From Staphylococcus marylandisciuri (GTDB lineage: Bacteria > Bacillota > Bacilli > Staphylococcales > Staphylococcaceae): a stretch of DNA of 64,000 nucleotides. Within the stretch, counting starts at the first letter, position 1. The number at the start of each line of letters is the position of its first letter. A model generated the notes under the pieces. The model was given only the letters and a program-made list of their open reading frames with translations, ran no database searches and had not been told where the DNA came from. Shown in pieces: positions 48,219 through 56,600 of this stretch. Both the position numbers and the translations under genes were made by a program. The stretch spans positions 62,001-126,000 of the forward strand of contig NZ_JAOPKZ010000002.1 of NCBI RefSeq assembly GCF_025519785.1. Direction: 5' to 3'.

Positions 48219-48487
48219 TTAATATACCATAATAATAAGGCAGTTATATTACGAGACCTTAACAAAAAATTACAAAATAATTTTTATACTGTAACAATCA
48301 AATCTTTTGGTGTAGCAATGTGATAATGAGATTAAGAGTTAACCTTTTTATTTTTATCGCTATTTCCTTTAATAAAGGGTGGAGGAGAAAAATACCTAAA
48401 AAAAAGCAGTAAGATATTTTCAAATCGAAAATAATCATACTGCTCTGGTCTGTTTATACAATATTTCGTACTACTTGATTTCACTTT

Positions 48488-48671
48488 CCTGGGGCCTCCC
48501 CAACTTGCTGTGCTTGTGGAAACTGATATCCCAGTTTCTCTGTGTTGGGGCCCCACCCCAACTTGCTGTGCTTGTGGAAACTGACTGGTCAGTTTCTCTG
48601 TGTTGGGGCCCCACCCCCAACTTGCTGTGCTTGGCGAAACTGGTTTACCAGTTTCTCTTTGTTGGGGCCCC
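48488..48671. repeat. STAR-like repeat cluster (family B)
   Basis: Three to four cores TGTGTTGGGGCCCC with CAACTTGCTGTGCTTG between them, period about 59-60 bases. It stands between the IsaA-like gene and the PTS-type gene. Confidence 0.85.
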
Positions 48672-49714
48672 TAGACTTCAAATTTGTAGACGTCGTTTGA
48701 GAACACTTTAAAGACTTTAGTAAATAAGAAATTAATCAACCAACCTGAGATAAATGGAACGACAAAGAAAGCGACTGTTACTAATATCACTGACACTACT
48801 GGTGAAGTATCTAAGAACCTAAAAGCATTAATAGGCCCAACTAAACCGATAATACCAAATCCAGCAGATTCTTTAGTTCCACCTGTTCCTATTAAAGCAC
48901 CACACAGTCCTGTTATCACTGCATTGGCGAAAATAGGTAATAGAATGATAGGATGTTTGATCATATTAGGTAACATCATCTTAACACCGCCTAAGAAGAT
49001 AGTTAGCGGCACACCTGGTCTATTAACTTTCATTGTACCCCACACGAGCACAGCCTCACATGCCACAACTCCCATTGAAGCCGATCCAGCTGCTAATCCA
49101 TTAATTCCTATAGCTAAAGAGATAGCTACCGTTGATAGCGGTGAAATAATGATGAAACTGTACGCTAAAGAGATTAATATCGCCATTAATATAGGTTGTA
49201 ACTCAGTAAAGTAGTTAATCATGTTACCAATTTCAGTAGTAATCGTACGAACATAAGGCAAAGTCATTAAACCTATTAAACCAGCGCCGGCTCCCCCTAC
49301 AATAGGTAGAATGATAAGTCCTAAGCTACCTACTCGCTTGCCGAGCCAAAGGATAATAAGTACTGATAAACCAGCTGTCAGAATCGCATTAATTAAGTCA
49401 CCAACACCCATTAAGATCCATACCCCATCTTTAAATTGCGCTACACCACTACCCACAAACGAAGCAGTAGCAACTACAACAGTCCATAAAGGGGTAAACT
49501 TAAATTTCATAGCTATTGCCGTTCCTAATAAGACCGGTATAGTGAACTGTATACTTTGCACCACGTGTAATAACGTGACAAACATTGGATACTTAGGCGC
49601 TAACGCTTTAAATATTTCTCCTAAAATGGCGTTAGGAATTAAGCCTACTAAAATCGCTATAGCTACCCCTGATAATAAATTATTTCCGAACGTTTTAATG
49701 CTCATTCTTTCCAT
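48671..49714 (-). CDS. PTS-type membrane transporter, IIC-like (PF13303 type)
   Basis: A ~347-aa protein with about ten membrane segments, 'VGGAGAGLIGLMTLPYVRTI' and 'GVVACEAVLVWGTMKVNRPG'. It belongs to the stand-alone PTS EIIC-like family often called 'PTS transporter subunit IIC'. No IIA or IIB is encoded beside it, so it may work without phosphorylation or with remote partners. The ATG at 49714 has GGGAGGG 6 nt before it; the longer reading is not supported. Confidence 0.8.
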   Translation of the reverse strand: MERMSIKTFGNNLLSGVAIAILVGLIPNAILGEIFKALAPKYPMFVTLLHVVQSIQFTIPVLLGTAIAMKFKFTPLWTVVVATASFVGSGVAQFKDGVWILMGVGDLINAILTAGLSVLIILWLGKRVGSLGLIILPIVGGAGAGLIGLMTLPYVRTITTEIGNMINYFTELQPILMAILISLAYSFIIISPLSTVAISLAIGINGLAAGSASMGVVACEAVLVWGTMKVNRPGVPLTIFLGGVKMMLPNMIKHPIILLPIFANAVITGLCGALIGTGGTKESAGFGIIGLVGPINAFRFLDTSPVVSVILVTVAFFVVPFISGWLINFLFTKVFKVFSNDVYKFEV

Positions 49715-50035
49715 CGTTGTCCCTCCCAAAAGTAATAAGTATAAATATATCACAAGGTCACAATTTTCTGAATATTAAATTTTACTCTTTTTCATATTTT
49801 TTTTCATATCTATTTGTACTATTTAAACTAGTGGTATTAACTATTGATGCTTTAATTCGAGTTTAAATGTTTTACAATTTCTATAAAGTGGAAAACATAT
49901 TTAGCAGTTAAACGACTATAAAAGACAAACTTCTTGTTCAACATCTCTACATTCTGCCATTTAAATACTGCAACGTAACATGACTTCCTATATTTATCTA
50001 CATTCAAGTTACATTTAAGTAAGGAGCGTATGAAA
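49715..50035. other. Divergent promoter region
   Basis: About 320 bases, AT-rich. No gene or repeat is visible; the short minus-strand ORFs lack ribosome sites. Confidence 0.4.
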
Positions 50036-51628
50036 GTGAACTGGATATCGATTATATTATTCCTCATCGTTGTCTGCGGTGTTTCAGCCTATGCTTATAG
50101 GCGCTCGAAACGACTAAAGACTGACAATGCTGACGGTTTCTTTATGGGCGGTAGAAGTCTTACAGGATTTACGATTGCCTCTACTATTATTATGACTAAC
50201 CTCTCGACCGAACAAATTGTAGGTCAGAATGGCCAAAGTTACTCTGTAGGAATGGAAGTTATGGCTTGGGAGGTTACCGCTGCTGTAGCAGTCGTTCTAC
50301 TAGCGTGGGTCTTCTTACCTAAGTACTTACGCTATGGGGTAACGACGATCTCTGAATTTCTAGAAATGCGTTATGATAGCTTTACTAAGAAACTCATCTC
50401 TATCCTATTTATAGTAACTTACGTCCTTTCCTTTCTTCCTGTTGTCTTATATTCAGGTTCCTTAGTGTTTAATAAAATGTTTCACGTAAGTGATTACTTA
50501 GGGATTAGCGATAATACAGCAGTGATCATCATTTCATCAGTTATAGGTATAGTTGGCATTATCTATCTATTTGTCGGTGGCCTTTCGCTCAGTGCCTTCA
50601 GTGACACACTATACGGCATAGCTTTAATTATAGGTGGATTAGTCATCACCATACTCGGTTTAGGTCACCTTGGTAATGGTAATTTCTTACATGGTTTCGA
50701 TCATATGGTCAAGCATACACCTGAAAAGCTTAATGGTTGGGGTGCGCTTGATTCGAGTGTCGTTCCTTGGCCTACTCTTTTCTTTGGCATGTTCTTTAAC
50801 AACTTATTTTTCTGGTGTGGCAATCAGATGATTGTGCAAAAAGCACTAGCAGCTAAAAACCTCAAAGAATCACAAAAAGGCGCTATTTACTTGAGTCTAT
50901 TTAAAGTCTTTGGCCCTATATTCACTGTTATACCGGGCATCATCGCTTTTAATATGTTCGGTAAAGACATCAGTACTTCCGATAATGCTTTTCCGAAACT
51001 CCTAAGCGAGGTTCTGCCAAATTGGGGATACGGCTTATTTGGCGCGGTTATCTTCGGGGCTATACTCAGCTCATTTGTCGGTTCGTTAAATAGCACTTCC
51101 ACTTTATTTACAATTGATTTCTATAAACCGCTCGTAGGTCGTAAAGCCTCTGACAAACATATCGCTATTGTAGGTCATATTGCTACAGTATTAATTGGAG
51201 TGATCGTCGTTATTCTTGCTCCATTCATTTCGTTATTCCCTAGCGGCTTGTATGCGGTAGTTCAACAATTCAACGGTATTTACAGCATGCCGTTATTGGT
51301 TCTCATATTAGTCGGTTTCTTTGCACGGCGCACGTCTAAATTAGGAGCTAAAGTTGCGTTATTTACTCATATTATCTTATACGCACTATTAACTTACTTG
51401 TTGCCTCATGTTCATTATTTATATTTCTTCAGTGTGTTATTCTTCGTAGATTTATTTATCGTGTTAATCTTTAATAACATTAAACCATCTGATCATTTAG
51501 ATTTAAGATCCAACTACGCCAAAGTAGATATGACTCCTTGGAAGTATCGCTATACAGCTGGAGCGATCGTTCTGTTACTTGTCGTTATCAGCTATATTAT
51601 CTTCTCCCCGATAGGATTGGCTAAATGA
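50036..51628 (+). CDS. Sodium:solute symporter (SSS family)
   Basis: A ~530-aa membrane protein with 13-14 helices, 'GGRSLTGFTIASTIIMTNLS' near residue 39 and 'FLPVVLYSGSLVF' later, typical of the SSS family (sugar, sialic acid or organic solute with Na+). The GTG at 50036 has AAGGAG 9 nt before it; the ATG at 50030 lies only 3 nt after the site. Substrate unknown. It stands alone. Confidence 0.85.
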   Translation: MNWISIILFLIVVCGVSAYAYRRSKRLKTDNADGFFMGGRSLTGFTIASTIIMTNLSTEQIVGQNGQSYSVGMEVMAWEVTAAVAVVLLAWVFLPKYLRYGVTTISEFLEMRYDSFTKKLISILFIVTYVLSFLPVVLYSGSLVFNKMFHVSDYLGISDNTAVIIISSVIGIVGIIYLFVGGLSLSAFSDTLYGIALIIGGLVITILGLGHLGNGNFLHGFDHMVKHTPEKLNGWGALDSSVVPWPTLFFGMFFNNLFFWCGNQMIVQKALAAKNLKESQKGAIYLSLFKVFGPIFTVIPGIIAFNMFGKDISTSDNAFPKLLSEVLPNWGYGLFGAVIFGAILSSFVGSLNSTSTLFTIDFYKPLVGRKASDKHIAIVGHIATVLIGVIVVILAPFISLFPSGLYAVVQQFNGIYSMPLLVLILVGFFARRTSKLGAKVALFTHIILYALLTYLLPHVHYLYFFSVLFFVDLFIVLIFNNIKPSDHLDLRSNYAKVDMTPWKYRYTAGAIVLLLVVISYIIFSPIGLAK

Positions 51629-51663
51629 TCAGTCCGGAAGATAGAGTTCTTGAACCAACAGAA

Positions 51664-51745
51664 GGGAGCGTTTCTGTCGACAATCTTGCTTTTGGAACGC
51701 CGTTCATTGATTTCCTCGAGTACAGAAGCTGTAGGTCTCAATCAC
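51664..51745. repeat. Family C repeat
   Basis: GAGCGTTTCTGTCGACAATC, 'TTTTGGAACGCCGTTCATTG' and 'AGTACAGAAGCTGTAGGTCT', ending in CTCAATCAC. Located after the symporter. Confidence 0.7.
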
Positions 51746-51824
51746 CTAGCAAGTAAGTACATTAACTTATTGTTATGATGTATAGTTAAATAAGTAATTA
51801 CTACTACCCTAAAGGAGGAGAACC

Positions 51825-52526
51825 ATGAGAACTGTATTAATTTCAGGTGGAAATAAAGGTTTAGGTTACGAAACTGCACGTCAGCTTAGTGAACAAGGCT
51901 ATCAAGTTATCATTGGATCTAGAAGTATAGAACGTGGTCAACGTGCAGCAAATCAACTTAATGTAGAGTTAATCGAACTCGATGTGAGCTCTGACGAATC
52001 CGTCCGTCAAGCTGCTGAGTTGATCGCAAAGAAATATGGACGTCTGGATATTTTAATCAACAACGCTGGAATTTCCGGAGGTTTTAAAAAGCCAGCAGAA
52101 ATGACTACCGATGACATTTATCCAGTTTATAACACTAATGTATTCGGTATTGTAAGGATGATGCATGCATTCACTCCCTTATTGAATAAATCCGGACAAC
52201 CAGTAGTAGTCAATGTGAGCAGTGGTTTAGGCTCCTTTGGCATGGTTACCAATTCAGACACAGAAGAATCTAAAGTAAATTCTTTAGCTTACTGCTCTTC
52301 AAAATCAGCAGTGACTATGCTAACGATTCAGTATGCGAAAAGCCTTACTCATATGCAAATTAACGCCGCTGATCCAGGGCCTACAAATACGGATCTAGTA
52401 GGAGACTTTAGTAATAACTCTAAACCTGCTTCCGATGGCGTTATTCCTATTGTGAAACTTGCTACCATCGATAAAGATGGTCCAACGGGTACCTTTATCA
52501 ATCAAGAAGGCACTATGCCATGGTAA
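51825..52526 (+). CDS. SDR family oxidoreductase
   Basis: A 233-aa classical SDR with the cofactor motif 'GGNKGLGYETARQ' at residues 7-20, 'NNAGISGG' near 86 and the active-site 'YCSSKSA' near 165. It reduces or oxidises an unknown carbonyl with NADPH or NADH. AAAGGAGGAG precedes its ATG. Followed after ~190 bases by an amidohydrolase. Confidence 0.88.
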   Translation: MRTVLISGGNKGLGYETARQLSEQGYQVIIGSRSIERGQRAANQLNVELIELDVSSDESVRQAAELIAKKYGRLDILINNAGISGGFKKPAEMTTDDIYPVYNTNVFGIVRMMHAFTPLLNKSGQPVVVNVSSGLGSFGMVTNSDTEESKVNSLAYCSSKSAVTMLTIQYAKSLTHMQINAADPGPTNTDLVGDFSNNSKPASDGVIPIVKLATIDKDGPTGTFINQEGTMPW

Positions 52527-52714
52527 TGATTCAATGTAATTGAGATCGTAAATTACATCGACCTAGAAAACAGAGAGCTTGCGATGAATTTAGCCACGTC
52601 TTTAACGAGTTGATCCTAGCCTTTTTTAGAACCTAAGGTGACCTTATGGAGGATACTCAACCGTCACCTCGAGGGCTATCTCTAGTACTCAGCCATCAAA
52701 TGAGGAGGAATATT

Positions 52715-53725
52715 ATGAAATCTATTACGCTTGAAGAACACTTCATAATTGATGAAATACAAGAGGAAATATTAAGTCATCTTGAACCTGATCCGAACGG
52801 TGTCCCAGCAGAAGCTACCCTTGAAGCACTATCTGAAAAAACTGGCTTTGATCATGATGATAGTTTAAACAGTAAAGAGAAACATGAAAAACGCATCCAA
52901 TTTATGGATCAGCAAGACGTACAGTATCAAGTCTTATCATATGGCAGCATGCCGCCTTCTTTACTTAAAGGGGATAAATCAATTGAATTGTGTCGTAAAG
53001 CCAATGATCAATTGTACGACTATATTCAACAATATCCCAACCGCTTCCTTGGCTTTGCCACTCTACCGATCAACGAACCTCAAGCTGCTGCTAAGGAGTT
53101 AGAACGCTGTATTAAAGATTTAAATTTTAAAGGTGCCCTCATTGCTGGTCGCACAAACAACCACTTCTTTGATACACCTGATTTTGAGATAGTCTTTGCA
53201 GCTGCAGAGCAATTAGATGTTCCAATTTACCTTCATCCTTCGATACCACCAAGCGAACATTATCAAGCTTACTATAGCAGTAATACTTATGACGACGCGA
53301 CAGCTGGAACATTTGCCACTTTTGGCTTTGGTTGGCATATGGACGTAGGTATACAAGCAGTGCGTCTTGTATTAAGTGGTCTGTTTGATCGACATCCTCA
53401 CCTTAAATTAATCATCGGCCATTGGGGTGAATTCGTGCCGTTCTTCCTCGATCGATTTGACCAAGCACTCATAACTAAAGATTTAGAGAAACCTGTCAGT
53501 CAGTACTTTAAAGAGCACTTCTATATTACACCTAGTGGAATGCTGACCACACCTCAATTTGAAATGGTAAAACACTACTTTAGCCTAGAACATATACTTT
53601 ATTCCGCAGATTATCCTTATATACAACCTGAGACACTCGGTTCGTTCTTAGAACAACTTGATATTGACTCTGAGGCCCAAGAGGCTATATCGTATAAAAA
53701 CGCACGACAGTTACTCAAAATCTAA
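52715..53725 (+). CDS. Amidohydrolase family protein (ACMSD-like)
   Basis: A ~336-aa metal-dependent TIM-barrel hydrolase or decarboxylase of the amidohydrolase-2 (ACMSD/LigW) type, with 'FLGFATLPINEP', 'VPIYLHPSIPPSEH' and 'LIIGHWGEFVPFFLDRFDQ', closing with 'ILYSADYPYIQPE' and its metal-binding Asp. The usual N-terminal HxH is here 'LEEHFI', so one metal ligand may be missing or shifted. The ATG at 52715 has GAGGAGG 8 nt before it, whereas the ORF opens earlier. It may work with the SDR upstream. Confidence 0.82.
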   Translation: MKSITLEEHFIIDEIQEEILSHLEPDPNGVPAEATLEALSEKTGFDHDDSLNSKEKHEKRIQFMDQQDVQYQVLSYGSMPPSLLKGDKSIELCRKANDQLYDYIQQYPNRFLGFATLPINEPQAAAKELERCIKDLNFKGALIAGRTNNHFFDTPDFEIVFAAAEQLDVPIYLHPSIPPSEHYQAYYSSNTYDDATAGTFATFGFGWHMDVGIQAVRLVLSGLFDRHPHLKLIIGHWGEFVPFFLDRFDQALITKDLEKPVSQYFKEHFYITPSGMLTTPQFEMVKHYFSLEHILYSADYPYIQPETLGSFLEQLDIDSEAQEAISYKNARQLLKI

Positions 53726-53880
53726 AATATATAAGTGACGGGTAAGTTATATTATCTTAGCTAACATAAATCCGCATAGCTTTAGCATCTTCCTATTTTA
53801 CTTTCTAAATAAAAAATAATTAGCTATAACCAAATTGACACGTAAATCGGTTCGGGATATAGAGTTCTTGAACCAACAGA

Positions 53881-53921
53881 AGCACTCGGATGAAATGAAT
53901 TAACTCATCTGAGTGCTATTG
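53881..53921 (+). terminator. Family D hairpin downstream of the amidohydrolase
   Basis: CACTCGGATGA / TCATCTGAGTG stem with a G-T pair, followed by CTATTGTAC. It is a copy of the terminator at 7287 but with its T-run broken. Confidence 0.5.
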
Positions 53922-53995
53922 TACTGAGATTTATTTTCCAGCCCCAGCATATTTCAACCTATCACAAGTTATCTATAATCACATATTCGTAGATG

Positions 53996-54001
53996 ATATA
54001 A
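53996..54001 (+). promoter_or_regulatory. -10 element of toxin mRNA promoter (locus 2)
   Basis: TATAAT in context GATGATATAATAAATAGG, with no clear -35. It parallels the -10 of locus 1, and the RNA would start just before GGTCGCCTATC. Confidence 0.5.
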
Positions 54002-54059
54002 TAAATAGGTCGCCTATCTCTCTCGGGCGTCAATTTAGACGCAGAGAGGAGGTGTAATT

Positions 54060-54161
54060 ATGCTTGATAACTTTGTTCACATCATGACCACAGTCATCAG
54101 TGGTTGTATCGTTGCATCATTTGCACATTGGCTACGCAATCGCAACGATAAGAAAAATTAG
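54060..54161 (+). CDS. Fst/Ldr-type membrane toxin (type I toxin-antitoxin), locus 2
   Basis: A 33-aa peptide: 'MLDNFVHIMTTVISGCIV' and then 'ASFAHWLRNRNDKKN'. Same design as locus 1: one hydrophobic helix with the shared 'VISGCIVA' segment and a basic tail. GAGAGGAGG lies 6-8 nt before the ATG; the leader stem CTCTCT / AGAGAG flanks hairpin GCGTCAATTTAGACGC and covers part of the ribosome site, as in Fst mRNAs where it restrains translation. Confidence 0.82.
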   Translation: MLDNFVHIMTTVISGCIVASFAHWLRNRNDKKN

Positions 54162-54179
54162 GCGACTATAGCCGCACCT

Positions 54180-54240
54180 AAAAAACCCCTCACTATCGCC
54201 GTAGTGAGGGGTTTGGTACATTATACTTAATAACTTTGTT
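54180..54240 (-). ncRNA. Antisense antitoxin RNA (RNAII-like), locus 2
   Basis: Predicted ~60 nt. It contains AACAAAGTTATTAAGTATAAT, matching with three changes the complement of the toxin start (AACAAAGTTATCAAGCATAAT). Stem loop and length match Fst RNAII. Inferred from sequence only. Confidence 0.65.
54183..54214. terminator. Bidirectional terminator of toxin and antitoxin RNA (locus 2)
   Basis: AAACCCCTCACTA and TAGTGAGGGGTTT form a 13-bp stem with a short loop, A-rich on the left and T-rich on the right. Confidence 0.8.
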
Positions 54241-54246
54241 AAGTAA

Positions 54247-54276
54247 ATTATAACACCATAATTAACGGAAATGCAA
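54247..54276 (-). promoter_or_regulatory. Promoter of antitoxin RNA (locus 2)
   Basis: On the minus strand TTGCAT, 18-base spacer, TATAAT, giving an RNA from about 54240 down to the shared terminator. The hexamers are identical to those of locus 1. Confidence 0.75.
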
Positions 54277-54285
54277 AGGAGGTAG

Positions 54286-54477
54286 TTACATTATAAAGAG
54301 CAGATCATTCTATTAAACAAAAGTGCATCTAAAGGTTCGTTCCCAGAGGATGTCAATTTCTATATCTCAAAAGAATATGAGCATCGCTATTGTGAAGAGA
54401 CCAGCCATTTAAGTTATTACCAAGGACACTCCAACCTATTGTCGCTTAGACCCTACCGTAGACTCCGACTGATTTAA
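54286..54477 (+). pseudogene. Decayed ORF without start codon
   Basis: A 63-codon frame after AAAGGAGG (54275-54282) reads '...YKEQIILLNKSASKGSFPED' and 'VNFYISKEYEHRYCEETSHL' up to TAA. No ATG, GTG or TTG is in frame at the right distance. It is followed by another short open frame ('VTVILLYSVVATLLTLTQTS'). I do not recognise the family. This looks like a dead gene next to the toxin-antitoxin locus. Confidence 0.3.
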
Positions 54478-54798
54478 ATTCTATCGTAACAGTCATACTG
54501 CTATATTCAGTTGTTGCAACGCTCTTAACTCTAACGCAAACATCAAATATGGGGGGTTTAGCGTTCCGAAGCACTAGAAGAGCTCTATTATCCTTTAAAA
54601 TATTGACGGTTTATCACAGCTCATTTTACCTTCAAATATTGTACTTGCTACTCAGTTTTCTGAGAGAATGATTATAAAGAATTCACGAGTCATTTTTCAT
54701 AACCCCTTTTCTCACAATCTTTTATATGCATTCTATACAATTCAATTTAATTAGAAATCTTTTTCTTCTCTGAAATCGAAAATTATTTTTCCTTTTAT

Positions 54799-54823
54799 GT
54801 TTAGAATACGATTCACCGGGCAT
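54799..54823 (+). promoter_or_regulatory. SigB-type promoter of the KGG protein
   Basis: GTTTAG, 13-base spacer, GGGCAT, matching SigB consensus GTTTAA-N12-15-GGGTAT at 10 of 12. Transcription would begin near 54831, after the alternative ORF start at 54797 and before the well-spaced ATG at 54878. Confidence 0.7.
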
Positions 54824-54877
54824 ATGACTAATGTAATCGACGAGCACATAAGAAATCTTGATAAGGAGGTATTTAAC

Positions 54878-55171
54878 ATGGCAGACAATAATAACAAAAT
54901 GAGTTATGAAGAAGCAGGTAAAAAAGGTGGAGAAACTACTGCTGAAAACCATAGTAAAGAATTCTATCAAGATATAGGTGAAAAAGGCGGAGACCGCTCA
55001 AATGATAAAGCGACTAAATCAGAAGCGGGCCAAAAAGGTGGTTTACATGCAAGTGGTAAAATGACAAAAGAAGAAGCAGGACAAAAAGGCGGAGAAACTA
55101 CTGCTGAAAACCACAGTAAAGAGTTCTACCAAGATATCGGAGAAAAAGGCGGAGACAACGCTAACAAATAA
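54878..55171 (+). CDS. KGG-repeat general stress protein (GsiB/YciG-like)
   Basis: A 97-aa very hydrophilic protein built of repeated 'A-G-x-KGG' units: 'SYEEAGKKGGETTAENHSKE', 'FYQDIGEKGGDRS', 'SEAGQKGGLHASG', 'MTKEEAGQKGGETTAENHSK' and again 'FYQDIGEKGGDN'. This is the KGG/Stress-induced protein family (B. subtilis GsiB, E. coli YciG), linked to desiccation and heat protection. AAGGAGG lies 8 nt before ATG 54878. A SigB promoter is just upstream. Both ends of the gene carry the same ~60-base block, so it grew by internal duplication. Confidence 0.85.
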   Translation: MADNNNKMSYEEAGKKGGETTAENHSKEFYQDIGEKGGDRSNDKATKSEAGQKGGLHASGKMTKEEAGQKGGETTAENHSKEFYQDIGEKGGDNANK

Positions 55172-55334
55172 ACGATATCCCGTGTGGTATGTTATAACCT
55201 AAATTGATATTTAACTTTCATAACCTAACCATTCTATTTCATAATAACCGATCTTCAAATCTGTAGCGAGGTCGAGACAAAAGTGTTTAGGATTTGAGTA
55301 GAACCGAGCGATGAGCAAAATTGTGTTCCAAATT

Positions 55335-55430
55335 TTGCCGAATCGTGAGAAGTTCTGTCGACAATCCTGCTTTTGGGACGCCGTTCTTCGGTTTCCCAGA
55401 GCACAACAACTTTATGTCTCAACCTCGCTT
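55335..55430. repeat. Family C repeat
   Basis: 'TGTCGACAATCCTGCTTTTG', 'GGACGCCGTTCTTCGGTTTC' and CAGAGCACAACAAC, ending in CTCAACCTC. Preceded by ~30 bases resembling those before other family C copies. Confidence 0.75.
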
Positions 55431-55508
55431 TTTTTCGTTAAAGTGTGAATGAATTAAAAAACCCCATTACCCATTTGGAAAGGATAATGAGGTTTGTTTC
55501 TTACTTAA

Positions 55509-55561
55509 GGGAGCGGGACCACGAAATCTTTTTATTCAAATTAGATTTCTGCCCCGCTCCC
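55509..55561. repeat. Family A mixed-arm unit
   Basis: GGGAGCGGGACCACGAAATC on one side and GATTTCTGCCCCGCTCCC on the other. The outer GGGAGCGGG / CCCGCTCCC pair holds. Confidence 0.8.
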
Positions 55562-55589
55562 TACATGCTAATTGTGAAACCTAAACACT

Positions 55590-56378
55590 CTATTGAATGT
55601 TGTTCTTCACGAACTGTAACGTATTACCAGTTAGAGGAACAGCGCCATTTGCTGTCTTACTTGCTCCACCGAAGTGGATACCTATAACTTGATTTTGCTT
55701 GTTAAATACGGCAGAACCTGAGTTGCCTCCGTATGTACTAGCATTATATTGTAATTGGTCATTGTTGTTTTTCGTTAACTTTCCGAAACTTTCCCACATA
55801 GTGGCTACGGGCTTATCAGCAGGATAACCAGTGATTGTCACTTTATCCCCTTTATTAGATTGTGCTGAATCACCTATTGTCGCAGGTTGGACTACATCTC
55901 CAATAGATTGCCCTTGCTTGTTCTTATTGAAATGGACAACTGCTAGGTCTTGTTTGCCTGAATACTTCACAATCTTATTAGATTTAAATTGACCTTTAGG
56001 ATAATTATTTTCACCATTTGCTCCTGGCATAGCTTTGATTTGTCCAGCTCTCACTACGTGTTTATTCGTTAGTAACGTATTCTTACCAACGACTACTCCT
56101 GTGGCGATATGACCATCAGCCATGACCACATAACACAGAGATTGATAATGTCCTGAAGTCGTATTTGTTATACGATGACGGTCATTATTAGGTAGTATTA
56201 TACGATTTTGAATATGATTACTAACCTTTGGACTATTTGTCGTTTGATTATTCGTTGTGGAAGCCTTAGAAGTTTGGTCTTGCTGAGTTGTACTTGCTGC
56301 TGATGCGTTCGGTAAACTAATTCCTACAATGCAGGCTAAAGTAATTGCAAAACTTGAAAATATTTTGTTTATTTTCAT
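55590..56378 (-). CDS. V8-like glutamyl endopeptidase (secreted serine protease)
   Basis: A ~262-aa S1B serine protease of the SspA/Esp type. Signal peptide (about 1-28), a Gln/Thr/Asn-rich propeptide, then a mature part starting near 'IILPNNDRHRITNTT'. The triad is H in 'LLTNKHVV', D in 'SGKQDLAVVHF' and S in 'YGGNSGSAVF'. It cleaves after Glu in secreted or host proteins. Relatives act in biofilm breakdown (S. epidermidis Esp) or virulence. The ATG at 56378 follows AAAAGGAGG by 9 nt. No staphopain or inhibitor gene is next to it. Confidence 0.88.
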   Translation of the reverse strand: MKINKIFSSFAITLACIVGISLPNASAASTTQQDQTSKASTTNNQTTNSPKVSNHIQNRIILPNNDRHRITNTTSGHYQSLCYVVMADGHIATGVVVGKNTLLTNKHVVRAGQIKAMPGANGENNYPKGQFKSNKIVKYSGKQDLAVVHFNKNKQGQSIGDVVQPATIGDSAQSNKGDKVTITGYPADKPVATMWESFGKLTKNNNDQLQYNASTYGGNSGSAVFNKQNQVIGIHFGGASKTANGAVPLTGNTLQFVKNNIQ

Positions 56379-56600
56379 ATCTTTCAACCTCCTTTTCTGT
56401 TTACAATATATAACAAAAAACACTTTTATACAAGTTTTGTTAGATTTTTATAAATAATTATTGCAAATAATATCTATTGTTTAGATAACTTTTTTACAAC
56501 ACCATATATTAGTAAAAGACTTAAGATTGATAGAAAAGGAGAAAATTAAGATACGATATTTTAACTCACTCGTTGTCCTTTCTTTAAATATTAAACCTGG

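Noticed and set aside
48241-48300. WalR-type direct repeat upstream of the IsaA-like gene
   Set aside because: TGTAAT and TGTTAA are present but 10 bases apart start to start; the known motif needs 11, so I do not claim it.
48488-48671. Evenly spaced repeats looking like a short CRISPR array
   Set aside because: The repeated part (~45 bases) is longer than the ~12-15-base variable part, cores are GC-rich STAR sequences, and no cas gene is present anywhere in the window.
49852-50067. A 71-aa minus-strand ORF upstream of the sodium symporter
   Set aside because: It overlaps the symporter start, has AT-rich composition and no ribosome site.
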